Below, one piece after another: positions 1 to 9,960 of a stretch of DNA of 46,491 bases (the first letter of the stretch is position 1; each line of letters starts with the position of its first letter). The translations under genes and the position numbers were made by a program. This DNA comes from a virus, in IMG/VR virus record IMGVR_UViG_3300005613_004257, positions 1 to 46,491 of that record, one strand, 5' to 3'. Below the pieces are notes generated by a model. It ran no database searches, was not told the DNA's origin, and saw nothing but the letters and a program-made list of their open reading frames with translations.

Positions 1-3000
1 GGGGAAGCATCTGCGGAATTGGATGCTGTTTTTGAGAGTAGTGCTACCCAGGCTAAGAAGTTGGCTGAGATGGAGGAAAATCTTGCCAAGATGAGGGCAC
101 AGGGAGAGAAGGGTATTGCTAATTTGGCCAAGGAAGACCCATCTAAGATAGCAGAGATGGGTATGAAGGGGCTGGTTAAGTATACTGATGATGGTTATAA
201 GATTGTTGAAGGAAGAGCTGGCGAGTTGGCTGAGAAACTTAAGGGTGATGCTGATAAAATTTCAGATAGTTTAGATACTCTCAGGCAGAGTCTCCCAAGT
301 GATTCAATAGAAAAATTAGCTGGTGATATGTCGTCTGCCAAAGGGACTGCTGATAAAATGGCTGAGGCTGTTGCTACTGCTCAGGCTGAATTGGCTGAGG
401 CACAAGAGGGTGGTTGGTTAGGTGTTAAGCCGGAGAAGGTTAAAGAGGCTAGAGCTAATCTTGAGGCTGTTCAGAAGGAGCAGGCTGCGGCACAGAAAGC
501 GTTATCAGAATCACAGGATGCTTTTAATGAGTTGGTTAAGAAGGCTGCCCAGGGTACGGGAGTAGATGTAACAAAGATTGAAGGTTCTTTGAATGAGGTG
601 GCTGAGGCTATCGCTGCGGGACGTAAGACCGAAGCTGAGGCTTTGCTTAAGGAATTGAACCTTTCTGGTGATGTTAATAAACTTTTAGATAATATCAATG
701 CAATGCAGAATGCTTCTCCGCGTATAATGGGTGAGATTAAGAAGAATATGGAAAAACTTTCTAAAGTGGCGGATTGGGAGGCTCAGGCCTCTTTAGTTGC
801 TGATGCTGTTGATGGAAGTACTAAGATAATTGAAGAGACGAAGAAGAGGTGGGATGCTACCTCTGCTGCTTTGAATAAGACTGATGCCGCTGCTCAGCAG
901 GCTTTAAGGGCTGCTGATACTGGTCTTGTGGAGACTATAAGAAGGCAGGGAGAGGTACTTGAACTGGAGGCTGCACAGATTGCTCAGACTGGTGATTCAT
1001 CTGCGAAGGTGGGAGAGTTATTGGCGAATCAGGTTGATTTTTATGCTCAACAGGCTAAGCAGATGGCTGAGGCTATTCCTGTATTGGAGGCAGCACTTAG
1101 AGATGGTGATAAGGAATTGGTTATTCAAAATAAGAGGGTTAAGTTAGCAGAGAAAGCTGCTGAAGAGGGAGACAAGGGTGCTCAGGCGGTTTTGCAAGCA
1201 GAGGAGGAGAATTTAAAAGTACTACAAGCTAGGCAGGGTAAATTAGGTAAGCAGTTGGCTGAGGCGAGAGGTAAGACAACTAATGCTATAAATGAGCTTG
1301 GTCTGGTGGGTGATTCAATATCGAAGGCTCTTGATGATTTTGAAAAGAGTTTTGAGGGTCGTAGGGTTCAGGCTAATCTTGATTTGTCGGAGGCATTGTT
1401 CGAGTTTTCTGAGTTCTCTGATAATGTGGCTGCTGATGCTAAAGAGGCTATGAAGACGGCTATAGAGGCTTCTAAGGAGAGAATGGAACTTGAGAGGCGT
1501 CTTGTGGATGCGTCTATAGCTGCTGACCAGAAGAGGTTGCAGTCCCAGGTGGAGTTGAAGAGACAGACTGAAGGTGCTGGTGCTGCTGAAGAGTTCAGGA
1601 AGCAGGGTCAGTTGGTTATAGATGCCAAGAAGAGGGCTGAATACTCTAAGATAGAGGTTAAGCAGAAGCAGTCGGTGGTTGATGCTGCAAAAAGAGCAGC
1701 AGAGATACAGATGAGGAGTATCGAACTAAGGGATGAGGGTTTACAGGCTGAAATAGATTTCTTGTCTGAAATAGGTGGTGATTTTGGAAGAATATTTGAT
1801 TTACAGAAGCAGGGTCTGAGGCTTGAGCAGGAAAAGTATAATCTGATACAGGCTCAGTATGAAGAAGCGAAGGCTGGGGGTGCTAGTGGGCAGAAGTTAC
1901 TTGAGTTAGAGACACAGTTGAAGTTGCAGGGCTTTAAGATACAGCAGAAGGCTTTGGGTGCTCAGAAGAGTGTATATGAAAGACTTGCTGGAATGGCATT
2001 TGGACAGATTAGAAGTAGTGTAGGGCCTGCAAGGTTTAGGACTTCTGCTGCGGGATTACTGGGTAGAGATGCTAGTAGGGTAAGGACTAGGGCAGGATTG
2101 TTTACAGGTGCTGGTGGTGGACCGACTACAATAGCGGGTAGGTCGGCTCAATTACAGGCTTCCAGGGGTCCAAAGAGGCTTACTGTAGAGGAGAAGATTG
2201 AGAAGGGTTTGAGGGGTAATAAGGAGGCTAATGATACTACAGCAGATGCTACTAAGCGAATTGCTGATGCTGGTACCACACCTGGGTCTCTTTATACGCA
2301 TGATATAAAGTCTGAAGGTTTGCTGGCTCAGATAAATGAGAAGATGGGTCATCTGGTTGATGGTACAAGTGAGGTGGCAGGTAAGGTTGCTGATGCTGTG
2401 ACGGCTTCTGAGTCTGCGAATAAGGAGATTGCCAAGCCGGTAGCCGAGGCTGTAGCAAAGGCGTCTGACAATCAGGTACAGGCCTCTGAGGAAGTTGTGG
2501 CTCAGACAACCCAGGTTAAGGGGATGACTGAGAAGGCTACTTCGGCTAGTAAGAAGATGGCGAATAAGTTGGGTGTTGGGGGCAAGAAGTTCCTCGGTGG
2601 TGGTTTTACGAGGCTGGAAGGAAAGGGTCCGGCGAGTAGGCTTGGTTCTGGTGGTGCTGCGTTGGGTGAGAGTTTGTCTCAGTCCAAGACGTTGAAGCAG
2701 AGGCATGCTGAGGCATTTGGGAAGAAGAAGGGTGCTGCTCCTGGTGGTGCTGTTGGTAAGGGTGTGGCTGCTGAGGCTGTAGGTCCAACGATGATGACGG
2801 GTGCGCAGACTGCTAAGATGGCTGCTGAGCAGAGAGATTTGACAAGTAGTAATGAGATGGCTGTGAATGCTCAGCCGGGACTTGGTGTAAGGGAGGCTAA
2901 TGTTACTGAGGTTGCTGCCGGTAAGGGTGCTGGTGGGGGAGCTGAGTCTGCTGGAGGAGATGTTGCTTTCAAGTTTAGGGGTGAGATAATGGTGAAGTTT

Positions 3001-3111
3001 AATAATGAGATGTTTAGGAATCAGGTGGCTCTTATTATAGGTGAGTCCATTAATAATGGGGAGATTCGACAGACTCTGCTTAAGGCGGGGTATGTGAATA
3101 AGAATACATGA
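1..3111 (+). CDS. Ala-rich coiled-coil virion protein, tape-measure-like (5' end missing)
   Basis: The frame is open from base 1, so the gene begins before the window; the TTG at 19 is just the first start-like codon inside it. About 1035 codons are visible. The product is rich in Ala, Glu, Lys and Gln with long heptad-like stretches (roughly residues 30-520), typical of an extended alpha-helical coiled coil. Residues 640-980 are Gly/Ser/Ala-rich and less regular. The last ~60 residues form a compact segment (FKFRGEIMVKFNNEMF) that looks like a folded C-terminal domain. No transmembrane segment or peptidase motif was seen. It overlaps the next gene by ATGA and lies directly before a hub-like gene, the usual place for a tail tape-measure protein. 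The role is inferred from length, composition and position, not from a family match; another long structural protein is possible. Confidence 0.6.
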   Translation, partial: GEASAELDAVFESSATQAKKLAEMEENLAKMRAQGEKGIANLAKEDPSKIAEMGMKGLVKYTDDGYKIVEGRAGELAEKLKGDADKISDSLDTLRQSLPSDSIEKLAGDMSSAKGTADKMAEAVATAQAELAEAQEGGWLGVKPEKVKEARANLEAVQKEQAAAQKALSESQDAFNELVKKAAQGTGVDVTKIEGSLNEVAEAIAAGRKTEAEALLKELNLSGDVNKLLDNINAMQNASPRIMGEIKKNMEKLSKVADWEAQASLVADAVDGSTKIIEETKKRWDATSAALNKTDAAAQQALRAADTGLVETIRRQGEVLELEAAQIAQTGDSSAKVGELLANQVDFYAQQAKQMAEAIPVLEAALRDGDKELVIQNKRVKLAEKAAEEGDKGAQAVLQAEEENLKVLQARQGKLGKQLAEARGKTTNAINELGLVGDSISKALDDFEKSFEGRRVQANLDLSEALFEFSEFSDNVAADAKEAMKTAIEASKERMELERRLVDASIAADQKRLQSQVELKRQTEGAGAAEEFRKQGQLVIDAKKRAEYSKIEVKQKQSVVDAAKRAAEIQMRSIELRDEGLQAEIDFLSEIGGDFGRIFDLQKQGLRLEQEKYNLIQAQYEEAKAGGASGQKLLELETQLKLQGFKIQQKALGAQKSVYERLAGMAFGQIRSSVGPARFRTSAAGLLGRDASRVRTRAGLFTGAGGGPTTIAGRSAQLQASRGPKRLTVEEKIEKGLRGNKEANDTTADATKRIADAGTTPGSLYTHDIKSEGLLAQINEKMGHLVDGTSEVAGKVADAVTASESANKEIAKPVAEAVAKASDNQVQASEEVVAQTTQVKGMTEKATSASKKMANKLGVGGKKFLGGGFTRLEGKGPASRLGSGGAALGESLSQSKTLKQRHAEAFGKKKGAAPGGAVGKGVAAEAVGPTMMTGAQTAKMAAEQRDLTSSNEMAVNAQPGLGVREANVTEVAAGKGAGGGAESAGGDVAFKFRGEIMVKFNNEMFRNQVALIIGESINNGEIRQTLLKAGYVNKNT

Positions 3112-5663
3112 GCAATCCCGTATTAACTATAGGTGATACAATACCGACTCCTGCTGACCCGCAGGTGGTTAGGAGAACTTTTACTCGTATAGTTTATGAG
3201 TCGCAGGACTTCTTTACTTATGCTGAGGGAGAGTATGACCCTACTTATTCTGGAATGAGTCCGGAAGACCAGGGGCAGAGATTCTATATGGTTGTACCTT
3301 TGGATAATTCTCTGGGTGTGGGAGGGGTACCGCCTGGTACTCAGCCTGATTTTGTAGCAAATGAATCATGGGAAGTATTGAAAAAGGCTCCTTCTTCTTT
3401 CGTTACAGGTGTCAAATCTGTGATGCCGAAGATGATAATACCTTCTAAGTTATTGGTGGATAATGGTTTGATAACTCCTGCTGATGTTTTTCTTGGAGTT
3501 GTTTGGGATGGTGGGGATTGGAAGGATTTGTTTAATTGGGAGATTGTGACTTTCAATGGTGCTCCGGTGGCTGGTGATAAGTTTTATGAATATACTCAGG
3601 TTGGTGCATTTTTCGGGTCTCAGTATATAAGTAATAAGGCCAAGGATGATTCGAGTAGTCAGAATGAGATGGTTCTGAAGTTGGAAAATACTGGGACTCA
3701 GCCGGCGGGTGCTGACCATGATTTTAGAAGTGGTGATTTGGACCAGTTAGTGGTGAATGGTGCTTTTGTTTTGATGCTGAATTTGGTTCCGTCAAGACCT
3801 GCTACATCGAGTCCTGATGATGTTGGTGATAATCCATGGTCATTCAAGGTGGAATTTGGTGATGTGACTATGGAGATTAGTGAGGCTGGCGCTGCAAAGG
3901 TGAATATCGCGGGAGAGGAGAATGGTAATACTGTGACGGTGAACTTGTCTGAGGGTAAGACGAAGGAAGGTCCTACTCAGCAGCAGCATATAGATGACAA
4001 GCAGCCTTATATTATATTTGTATATCCGGTATGGAATGGGATAGTGGTTTCAAGTGGTGTTCAGGAAGGGCGGGGAAGTTCTTCTAACTTGGCTCCTGTG
4101 TTGTCGACCAGTTATTTTGTACCGAAGTTGAAGAAAGCGAGTGTTCTTGTGGAGCCTTATTCGTCTGGATTTGACCCTTCAGCGCCGGATAATGTAGAGG
4201 TTGATGTAGGAGCAGGTGCGGATAATGTTGAGGTTGATTTTGGAACTGAGATGTTGGTAACTGCTAATAATGTTAAGTTTGAACTTGCTTATATGCCGTC
4301 CTTTTTCTGTAAGGAGGGATGGTTTGATGAGTGGTTTGTTACCAGTGACGATAACCCTGGGGTGGTAGATTTTGAATATGAGATGTATCCGATATGGACA
4401 AAGAATGGTTCGACAAATGTGGATTTAGACCCGTTCCCGACTATACAGGCAACTCCTTATCCTGGGCCGGCTACAGATACAACTTATAGTGTTGTTCAAT
4501 GGAGGTTGAAGAATGATAAGTTTGATAGAATAGCGGGTGAAGTGTTTGGTTCATATTTGGAGACTATAGAGACGAGGGATTTCCCGGTTAAGAATGATAA
4601 TGGTAATTTCAATTTATCTTGGGCAGGGGGGAGTCCAGGAGACCCGGCGCCGTCGGGTGATTGGCATGACTATGTACAGAGTTTTAGTGTGACAATCAGT
4701 GATGATGGGAGTAGTGGCTCGCTGGTGATTGATAAGTTTGGAATTGCAGGCCAGGATGCTGCTGCTTTGCAGAGTATAGGGGCTATCACTATAGATGCAA
4801 CAGGAGGCTATGGTACTCAGGATGGAAGTCTGTTCCAGGGTTTAGCGTTGGGAGTGGCTACTACTGAGTCGGCTGATGGTGCGACATGGACAGTTCCTCT
4901 TGTTGGACTTGAGAAGAAGATGGAAGATATAGCGTTGATAAATGTACCTTTCTTTGATGGTGAGGCTTTGTCTGTAGCTTTGGATTTCTTGACCAGGTAT
5001 GCTGGTATAATATCTGACACTGCTGCTGCTGACCCTGCTGTAATATTGGGGCTGTCTGAGGATATAAATGTTCCGAGGTTTGATTGGAAGTCGGGTACAT
5101 CAGTAAAGACGGCGCTTGATGAGGTGATGGAGGATACATTACATTGGTATGTCGTACGTGATGGTTCTATTTATTTTTATGAGTTGAGTGATGTAACAGG
5201 GTTGCCGGTAGTATTGGGGCCTGATTGGGAACCGACATATCCGTCTACAAAAATAGTGAGTATTGATTCGACACCTGATTTTGAGGATTTGAGAAATGAG
5301 ATTATGGCTATAGCCTTGGAGCAGGTACCTGAAGGTAAGGGTGCTGAGATAGATAATGTGCCATTGTCTCCGTTGGTCGAACTTAGAAATGTAGTGACGA
5401 CGCCTGATTTTCCGTGGGCAAGGTCGATGGTTCAGGATTATCCTGGTGCATTAACTCCAGACCAGCTTGAGGATAATGTGGATAGATTGGTGGCTTTGGT
5501 GGCTAATTATATTGTTTCTGGAAGGACAACTATTCCAGGAAATGCTAATATTAAGCCTTATGATAGTTGGGGTGATTATATAATAAAGAGTGTAACTCAT
5601 AATGTGGACCTGGTTGGTAAGACTTGGACTACTGACCTTGAGTTCTGGGGGCAGGTGGCATAA
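3108..5663 (+). CDS. Tail/baseplate hub-like structural protein
   Basis: 851 residues, starting at an ATG that overlaps the stop of the preceding gene (ATGA). The N-terminal two thirds are beta-rich, with many Gly, Asp, Val and Thr and no low-complexity tracts, as in virion proteins. The C-terminal ~200 residues (about 640-851) have a pattern reminiscent of phage hub or gpD-like proteins: a segment around SGTSVKTALDEVMEDTLHWY, then an end domain finishing in DYIIKSVTHNVDLVGKTW. The position after a tape-measure-like gene and before the fibre gene fits a baseplate hub or a tail-tip protein. No lysozyme or peptidase motif was recognised. The structural assignment is fairly safe; the exact role is inference. 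Confidence 0.55.
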   Translation: MSNPVLTIGDTIPTPADPQVVRRTFTRIVYESQDFFTYAEGEYDPTYSGMSPEDQGQRFYMVVPLDNSLGVGGVPPGTQPDFVANESWEVLKKAPSSFVTGVKSVMPKMIIPSKLLVDNGLITPADVFLGVVWDGGDWKDLFNWEIVTFNGAPVAGDKFYEYTQVGAFFGSQYISNKAKDDSSSQNEMVLKLENTGTQPAGADHDFRSGDLDQLVVNGAFVLMLNLVPSRPATSSPDDVGDNPWSFKVEFGDVTMEISEAGAAKVNIAGEENGNTVTVNLSEGKTKEGPTQQQHIDDKQPYIIFVYPVWNGIVVSSGVQEGRGSSSNLAPVLSTSYFVPKLKKASVLVEPYSSGFDPSAPDNVEVDVGAGADNVEVDFGTEMLVTANNVKFELAYMPSFFCKEGWFDEWFVTSDDNPGVVDFEYEMYPIWTKNGSTNVDLDPFPTIQATPYPGPATDTTYSVVQWRLKNDKFDRIAGEVFGSYLETIETRDFPVKNDNGNFNLSWAGGSPGDPAPSGDWHDYVQSFSVTISDDGSSGSLVIDKFGIAGQDAAALQSIGAITIDATGGYGTQDGSLFQGLALGVATTESADGATWTVPLVGLEKKMEDIALINVPFFDGEALSVALDFLTRYAGIISDTAAADPAVILGLSEDINVPRFDWKSGTSVKTALDEVMEDTLHWYVVRDGSIYFYELSDVTGLPVVLGPDWEPTYPSTKIVSIDSTPDFEDLRNEIMAIALEQVPEGKGAEIDNVPLSPLVELRNVVTTPDFPWARSMVQDYPGALTPDQLEDNVDRLVALVANYIVSGRTTIPGNANIKPYDSWGDYIIKSVTHNVDLVGKTWTTDLEFWGQVA

Positions 5664-5848
5664 TGAAGAGGTCACAGGTATGGTTAAAAGGTTTGGTTCA
5701 GCAGAGGGAGTATGTGAGGCTTGGGAGAATACCTGCTGTGGTAAGTTCTGGTAGTCGTAAGAGAAGTGTTGAAGCCAAAAAGCCGAAGAAGGATAAAGGG
5801 ACTTTCGTTGTGGGCGAATCCATTATAGGTGAAGGAGATGTGATATGA
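5663..5848 (+). CDS. Small basic protein of unknown function
   Basis: 61 residues, strongly basic in the centre (RKRSVEAKKPKKDKG). The ATG overlaps the last base of the preceding stop codon, and the stop overlaps the ATG of the next gene, so it is translationally embedded between two structural genes. Its codon usage resembles the neighbours. No family recognised. The arrangement suggests a minor virion or tail-assembly component, but nothing in the sequence shows this. Confidence 0.55.
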   Translation: MKRSQVWLKGLVQQREYVRLGRIPAVVSSGSRKRSVEAKKPKKDKGTFVVGESIIGEGDVI

Positions 5849-6714
5849 AGGAGAGGAAATATAGGCATAGGACTCCGGGCTTGGGGCTTCCGGTCCCGGG
5901 ATTTGGACATGGGTTGCTTCCGAGTGTGGAGATGAGAAAGTGGATGGTAGTTGAAAATCTACTTATGGCAGCCATGAGGGGAATGGAAAGCTGTGTTTTT
6001 AAGGAGGGTTCTTTAACTGTCCAGAAAACAGATGAGTCTTATGATGCTGTTATGGCTATTTCTAAGGGCGGAAAGTCTCTGACAGGTATTGCTGGAGGAG
6101 CGTATTTTGAGTGTAGGGGCAAGGTGAAATGGGAAGGATTGAAGAAGGGCTCTAAATATTTCCTCTATATTGTTGCTAATGCTAGAACCTTTGAGGACCC
6201 GAGGAAGGTCAGGATGGTGGCTTCAAAATATAGGAAGCCGGTTTCGTCTGCTCTGGTGGCGGTTGTAGATTTAAAGGGAGATAAGCCGGCAGTGGATATG
6301 GAGCCTGAGGGTAAGTTGACTCCTCAGATGCTGGAAAAGCATATGGCTGTTTCGAGGAATCCTCATGGTAAGTTGATGTTGCAGGATGAGTTGGCTGTGA
6401 AGAAGCTGGCGGTTGTGGAGTCATTGGAAGTTGATGAGTCTGGACCTATAAGTAAGGAGGGTCTGAGAGAGGCTGCTTCTATATCATGGCAGACCCAAAG
6501 AATAAGAACCAAGGGTACTAATGGTGTTGTAGTTAAGTTTTCTGGAGTTGTGAGGAATGCTATGGCGTCATTAGAGGCAAAGCCGGATGTTGGCGGTGAT
6601 GTATGGTTTGGTTATCATGGGTTTGATGAGGCTGCTGAGAGTGACAAAGAGGTTGTGGTTTATAGTAAGGATTATGATGTGACACTGAGGGTTTCTGCTC
6701 TTTGTGAGAGATGA
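5845..6714 (+). CDS. Unknown protein of the tail gene cluster
   Basis: 289 residues. The start at 5845 overlaps the previous stop (ATGA) and has GAAGGAG seven bases upstream. No signal peptide, membrane helix or catalytic motif is visible. The middle (about residues 60-120) looks beta-rich and Gly-containing; the rest is mixed alpha/beta with many Lys and Val. It is followed 12 bases later by the fibre gene, so it probably belongs to the tail or baseplate cluster. I do not recognise the family. Confidence 0.65.
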   Translation: MKERKYRHRTPGLGLPVPGFGHGLLPSVEMRKWMVVENLLMAAMRGMESCVFKEGSLTVQKTDESYDAVMAISKGGKSLTGIAGGAYFECRGKVKWEGLKKGSKYFLYIVANARTFEDPRKVRMVASKYRKPVSSALVAVVDLKGDKPAVDMEPEGKLTPQMLEKHMAVSRNPHGKLMLQDELAVKKLAVVESLEVDESGPISKEGLREAASISWQTQRIRTKGTNGVVVKFSGVVRNAMASLEAKPDVGGDVWFGYHGFDEAAESDKEVVVYSKDYDVTLRVSALCER

Positions 6715-6726
6715 TAGGGGAGATTT

Positions 6727-9700
6727 ATGGCTAGTCCTGCAATGACAAACAAACAGTTCTATCACACAAATCATTCACCAGAGATGGTTGTGTGTAAGGA
6801 CAGGGATGTGATGACTTTCTTCCAAGACATCCTTCCTTCCGATGTATCTGACCCGATGGAGCTATGGAGAGATGAGAATGAAAACTTCATGGCTTATGAG
6901 TATACCGGTAGCGGGCCATCAAGAGGAGACAGGGTGTTGATATGGGCCAGGACTTCGGGTATGAATCTGGTTTCGGCTTTTAGGTGGGTTCCTTATGTTG
7001 ATTCACGTAATCCGGATGAGACAGAGATAAAGCCTCTTAGAGAGGTTTATAATCCGAGGTTTGTGTATGACAGGACATCTAATGTATTGCATGTGTGGTT
7101 CTGGACTAATTTCAATATTGATTATAATGGTACGGAGTATGATGAGAGTCAGCTTTGGAGAATAAGTGATACTGGGTTTAAGAAGTTTCAGAAGGATGTT
7201 CTTGAGGAGAAGGCTAAGAAGGTGCTTTGTTATTCTCAGGGACAGATGAATCATTATTGGGTGAAGGGTGGTTTGATTGATGGTAAGGCTGTTCCTGGTG
7301 GGTCTGGTGGCTATAAGGGGATACAGTGGGGTTCACAGGGAACACAGGGTACGGACAAGTTTGCAGATGAGCAGTATGATTTGGTACCAATCTTTACGAA
7401 GCCTGTTCTTGTTACGAATATAGATTATGCTGCGGAGAAGTTGAAGGATGAGGATTATGTTTATCCTGGAGTGATACTTGACGGGTGGTTTGGAGCACAA
7501 GGCGGACAGGGGATTCAGGGATATCAGGGATTCCAGGGCTTTCAGGGCTTTCAAGGATTCCAGGGTTTCCAAGGTTTCCAGGGCTTTCAAGGCTTCCAAG
7601 GCTTCCAGGGTTTTCAAGGATTTCAGGGATTCCAAGGTTTCCAGGGTTTCCAAGGTTTCCAGGGTTTCCAAGGTTTCCAAGGTTTCCAAGGTCCTCAGGG
7701 TTTCCAAGGATTCCAGGGTCTTCAGGGATTCCAGGGATTTCAGGGATGTCCTGCTTGTATGAAGTCTGACGGTAACGCGGGTTGGTCTAGCCCATATCTT
7801 TATTGTCCAATACCATTAGGAGCACCCCCAAGTTATATCGACTATTGTTGGGAAATTGGTGAGACAGTTTGTATCTGGTTTGATGATAGTGGCAATATTT
7901 ATCAGGGATATGGTACTATTTCTAATCAGTATTCTGGACTTGTAGAGGTAACCAGCCCTACTTGGGTTGGTGCTGTTCCTACTGGAAGTGCGAGTGGTCC
8001 AGGTGGGGTATGTCACGGCATTTGCGCCCCAATGGGTCATCAGGGTTTTCAGGGATTTCAGGGATGTCCTGCTTGCGAAGCGACCGGTAGTGTTGGTGTA
8101 GGTAGTTCTCTCATCACAATCGGTCTATCTCATAGAGCCGACCAGTGCTGGGTCGAGGGTGAACTTGCTTGTGTGTCTATTGATACTGGGCCTGGGGTGG
8201 CTCTTGTTCATGGTCATATATCATTTGGTGGTGGGCCTTCTTCTTTCTCGGTAGACCTTACTTCTTTTGAGTGGGTCGGTGAGAGTCTCCCGAATGGTTA
8301 TTATTCTCCTGGTACTATCTGTCACGGTGGTTGTCCTCCGATGGGTCCTCAGGGTTTTCAGGGACCTCAAGGACCTGAGGGTCATCAGGGTGGCCAGGGA
8401 TGGTATGGTCATCAGGGTGGACAGGGTGTTCAGGGTCATCAGGGCTTTCAGGGATTCCAGGGATGTCCTGCTTGTGATGGAGGAGGTTCTGCTGCGGTTT
8501 CAGGAGGTGGAACCAGCGTTGTTGTAGCAGTGGCTTACCCTGCATGTTGGGAGCAAATGGGTAGTACTCCAAATATCGTTTGTGTTACGGTGGAGAATCC
8601 TACTGGTGCCAGCCACATGGGTGAAGGATATGTATCTAGTGTAGACTATGGCTCAAGTGCAGTGTATGTAAGTATTAATAAGTGGTACGGTGGGACTCCA
8701 CCTGATGGCGGTGCTGCTGCGTCGATATGTCATGGTTTTTGTCCTCCAATGGGTCCTCAGGGATTACAGGGATTCCAGGGATTACAGGGATGTTCTGCTT
8801 GTGAAATAGCATCGGGTGTTGATGTTAGTGGTGGAGGGACTACTTCTAATATAAGTATAGAAAATCCAGATTGTTGGGTAAGTGGTGAAGCAGTATGTGT
8901 TTCTCTTTCTTCTGGTGGTAATTCATATATGGGTTATGGGACTTTGGTTGTATATGGTGTCAGTTCGTTTGGTGTCACTTATTCTGGATGGGTAGGTGAG
9001 ACAGCACCTGATGGGACTGGTTATGATGCTACTATATGTCATGGTACATGTCCACAGGTTACTGATGGGTGTCCAGCCTGTGAAGATGGAACCTTTGTAA
9101 CTCTTACATTTACTCCTGGAGGAGATTTCTCTGAGGATTGTTGGGAGGTTGGGGCTGTAGTTTGTGTTTCTGGTGAGAATGGTGGGAATAGTTATATGGG
9201 CTATGGCACTATTGCTTCAACTACTGATACAACGATAGTTCTTGGAGGAATAACTTGGGTAGGTGATACGCCCGGAGCGGTTAATCTTAATCCTGCTGTG
9301 ATATGTCATGGCGATTGTCCTCCTAAGGGGTCTGATGGTGCTGATGGTGCTCAGGGACCTGATGGTGCTGATGGTGCTGATGGTGCTGATGGTGCTGATG
9401 GTGCTGATGGTGCTCAGGGTCCTCAGGGGGTTAATGGTTCTCAGGGATTTGATGGTTCTCAGGGATTTGATGGGGTTCAGGGTTCTCAGGGAGTTGATGG
9501 TGCTGATGGTTTTCAGGGTCCTCAGGGATTTGATGGAGCTGATGGTTTTCAGGGTAATCAGGGTCCTCCAGGACTAAAGACTGCTATTGTGAAGGTTGAA
9601 GAGGAGTATAAAGAATTGGTCTGTATGGAGGCACCGGAGGTATTATTCTTCGATGTGATGATGGTTCAGTGTCATGGAGTAGAGACTTTATTTAATGTGA

Positions 9701-9960
9701 ATGATACATTTAAGAAGGTATGTGAGCCTGGGAGTATTAGAGTAGTATCTGCTGTGCCTTCGATGCCTGTAAGGGTTGGGGTGGTTAAAGAAGGTGATGG
9801 ATTCATAGTGAGGTCGGATTATGATGGCAGATTTGTTGTGACGCTTATGGTATGCGGTGTCAGGCAGGGATATGCTGGTAGAAGGTTTGCAAGTAGAACA
9901 AAGAAGGATTATTTGAGGAATATGACACTGTACGAGGATATAATGTTAGGGAGGTTGTGA
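6727..9960 (+). CDS. Collagen-like (Gly-X-Gln) tail fibre with five Cys-rich cassettes
   Basis: 1077 residues. Residues 1-255 form a non-repetitive N-terminal part, probably for attachment to the virion. Residues 262-339 are 26 consecutive Gly-X-Gln triplets, mostly Gly-Phe-Gln. Then come five cassettes of roughly 80-100 residues, each opening with CPAC (CSAC in the fourth), containing a CW..GE/A.VCV core and a GYGT-like strand, and closing with CHGxC. Short GFQ/GPQ linkers separate the first four; the fifth follows directly. Residues 870-955 are Gly-Ala-Asp and Gly-X-Gln triplets, and about 120 residues of globular C-terminus follow. Gly-X-Y arrays of this kind form trimeric collagen-like rods in phage fibres (established for the class). 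The cassettes are probably surface-binding beta domains (inference). SD-like GGGGAG precedes the ATG. Confidence 0.85.
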   Translation: MASPAMTNKQFYHTNHSPEMVVCKDRDVMTFFQDILPSDVSDPMELWRDENENFMAYEYTGSGPSRGDRVLIWARTSGMNLVSAFRWVPYVDSRNPDETEIKPLREVYNPRFVYDRTSNVLHVWFWTNFNIDYNGTEYDESQLWRISDTGFKKFQKDVLEEKAKKVLCYSQGQMNHYWVKGGLIDGKAVPGGSGGYKGIQWGSQGTQGTDKFADEQYDLVPIFTKPVLVTNIDYAAEKLKDEDYVYPGVILDGWFGAQGGQGIQGYQGFQGFQGFQGFQGFQGFQGFQGFQGFQGFQGFQGFQGFQGFQGFQGFQGFQGFQGPQGFQGFQGLQGFQGFQGCPACMKSDGNAGWSSPYLYCPIPLGAPPSYIDYCWEIGETVCIWFDDSGNIYQGYGTISNQYSGLVEVTSPTWVGAVPTGSASGPGGVCHGICAPMGHQGFQGFQGCPACEATGSVGVGSSLITIGLSHRADQCWVEGELACVSIDTGPGVALVHGHISFGGGPSSFSVDLTSFEWVGESLPNGYYSPGTICHGGCPPMGPQGFQGPQGPEGHQGGQGWYGHQGGQGVQGHQGFQGFQGCPACDGGGSAAVSGGGTSVVVAVAYPACWEQMGSTPNIVCVTVENPTGASHMGEGYVSSVDYGSSAVYVSINKWYGGTPPDGGAAASICHGFCPPMGPQGLQGFQGLQGCSACEIASGVDVSGGGTTSNISIENPDCWVSGEAVCVSLSSGGNSYMGYGTLVVYGVSSFGVTYSGWVGETAPDGTGYDATICHGTCPQVTDGCPACEDGTFVTLTFTPGGDFSEDCWEVGAVVCVSGENGGNSYMGYGTIASTTDTTIVLGGITWVGDTPGAVNLNPAVICHGDCPPKGSDGADGAQGPDGADGADGADGADGADGAQGPQGVNGSQGFDGSQGFDGVQGSQGVDGADGFQGPQGFDGADGFQGNQGPPGLKTAIVKVEEEYKELVCMEAPEVLFFDVMMVQCHGVETLFNVNDTFKKVCEPGSIRVVSAVPSMPVRVGVVKEGDGFIVRSDYDGRFVVTLMVCGVRQGYAGRRFASRTKKDYLRNMTLYEDIMLGRL
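7510..7746 (+). repeat. 9-bp tandem repeat coding for 26 Gly-X-Gln triplets
   Basis: Twenty-six uninterrupted codon triplets Gly-X-Gln plus a final Gly. X is Phe except for single Ile, Tyr, Pro and Leu. Synonymous codons vary from unit to unit (GGA/GGC/GGT, TTC/TTT, CAG/CAA), so the repeat is conserved as protein rather than as identical DNA. All three forward frames and part of the reverse strand stay open here simply because of the 9-bp period. Confidence 0.95.
7747..9318 (+). repeat. Five diverged Cys-rich cassettes within the fibre gene
   Basis: Units run approximately 7747-8025, 8065-8334, 8464-8742, 8791-9051 and 9070-9318. Each unit has six Cys in the same order: C-x2-C at the start, two in the CW...VC core, and C-H-G-x-C at the end. 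The sequence between the Cys positions is diverged, which suggests old duplications kept for a structural fold or for ligand diversity. The pairs could form disulfides or bind a metal; the sequence does not decide this. Confidence 0.85.

Noticed and set aside
2152-2706. Reverse-strand ORF (184 codons) opposite the tape-measure-like gene
   Set aside because: A by-product of the repetitive Ala/Glu/Lys codons of the sense gene; the product is a Leu/Ser/Thr-rich string without a start signal.
7478-7769. Two extra forward ORFs and one reverse ORF over the fibre repeat; repeat array resembling a CRISPR
   Set aside because: The 9-bp coding period keeps every frame open, and there are no spacers between units, so it is neither a gene nor a CRISPR array.
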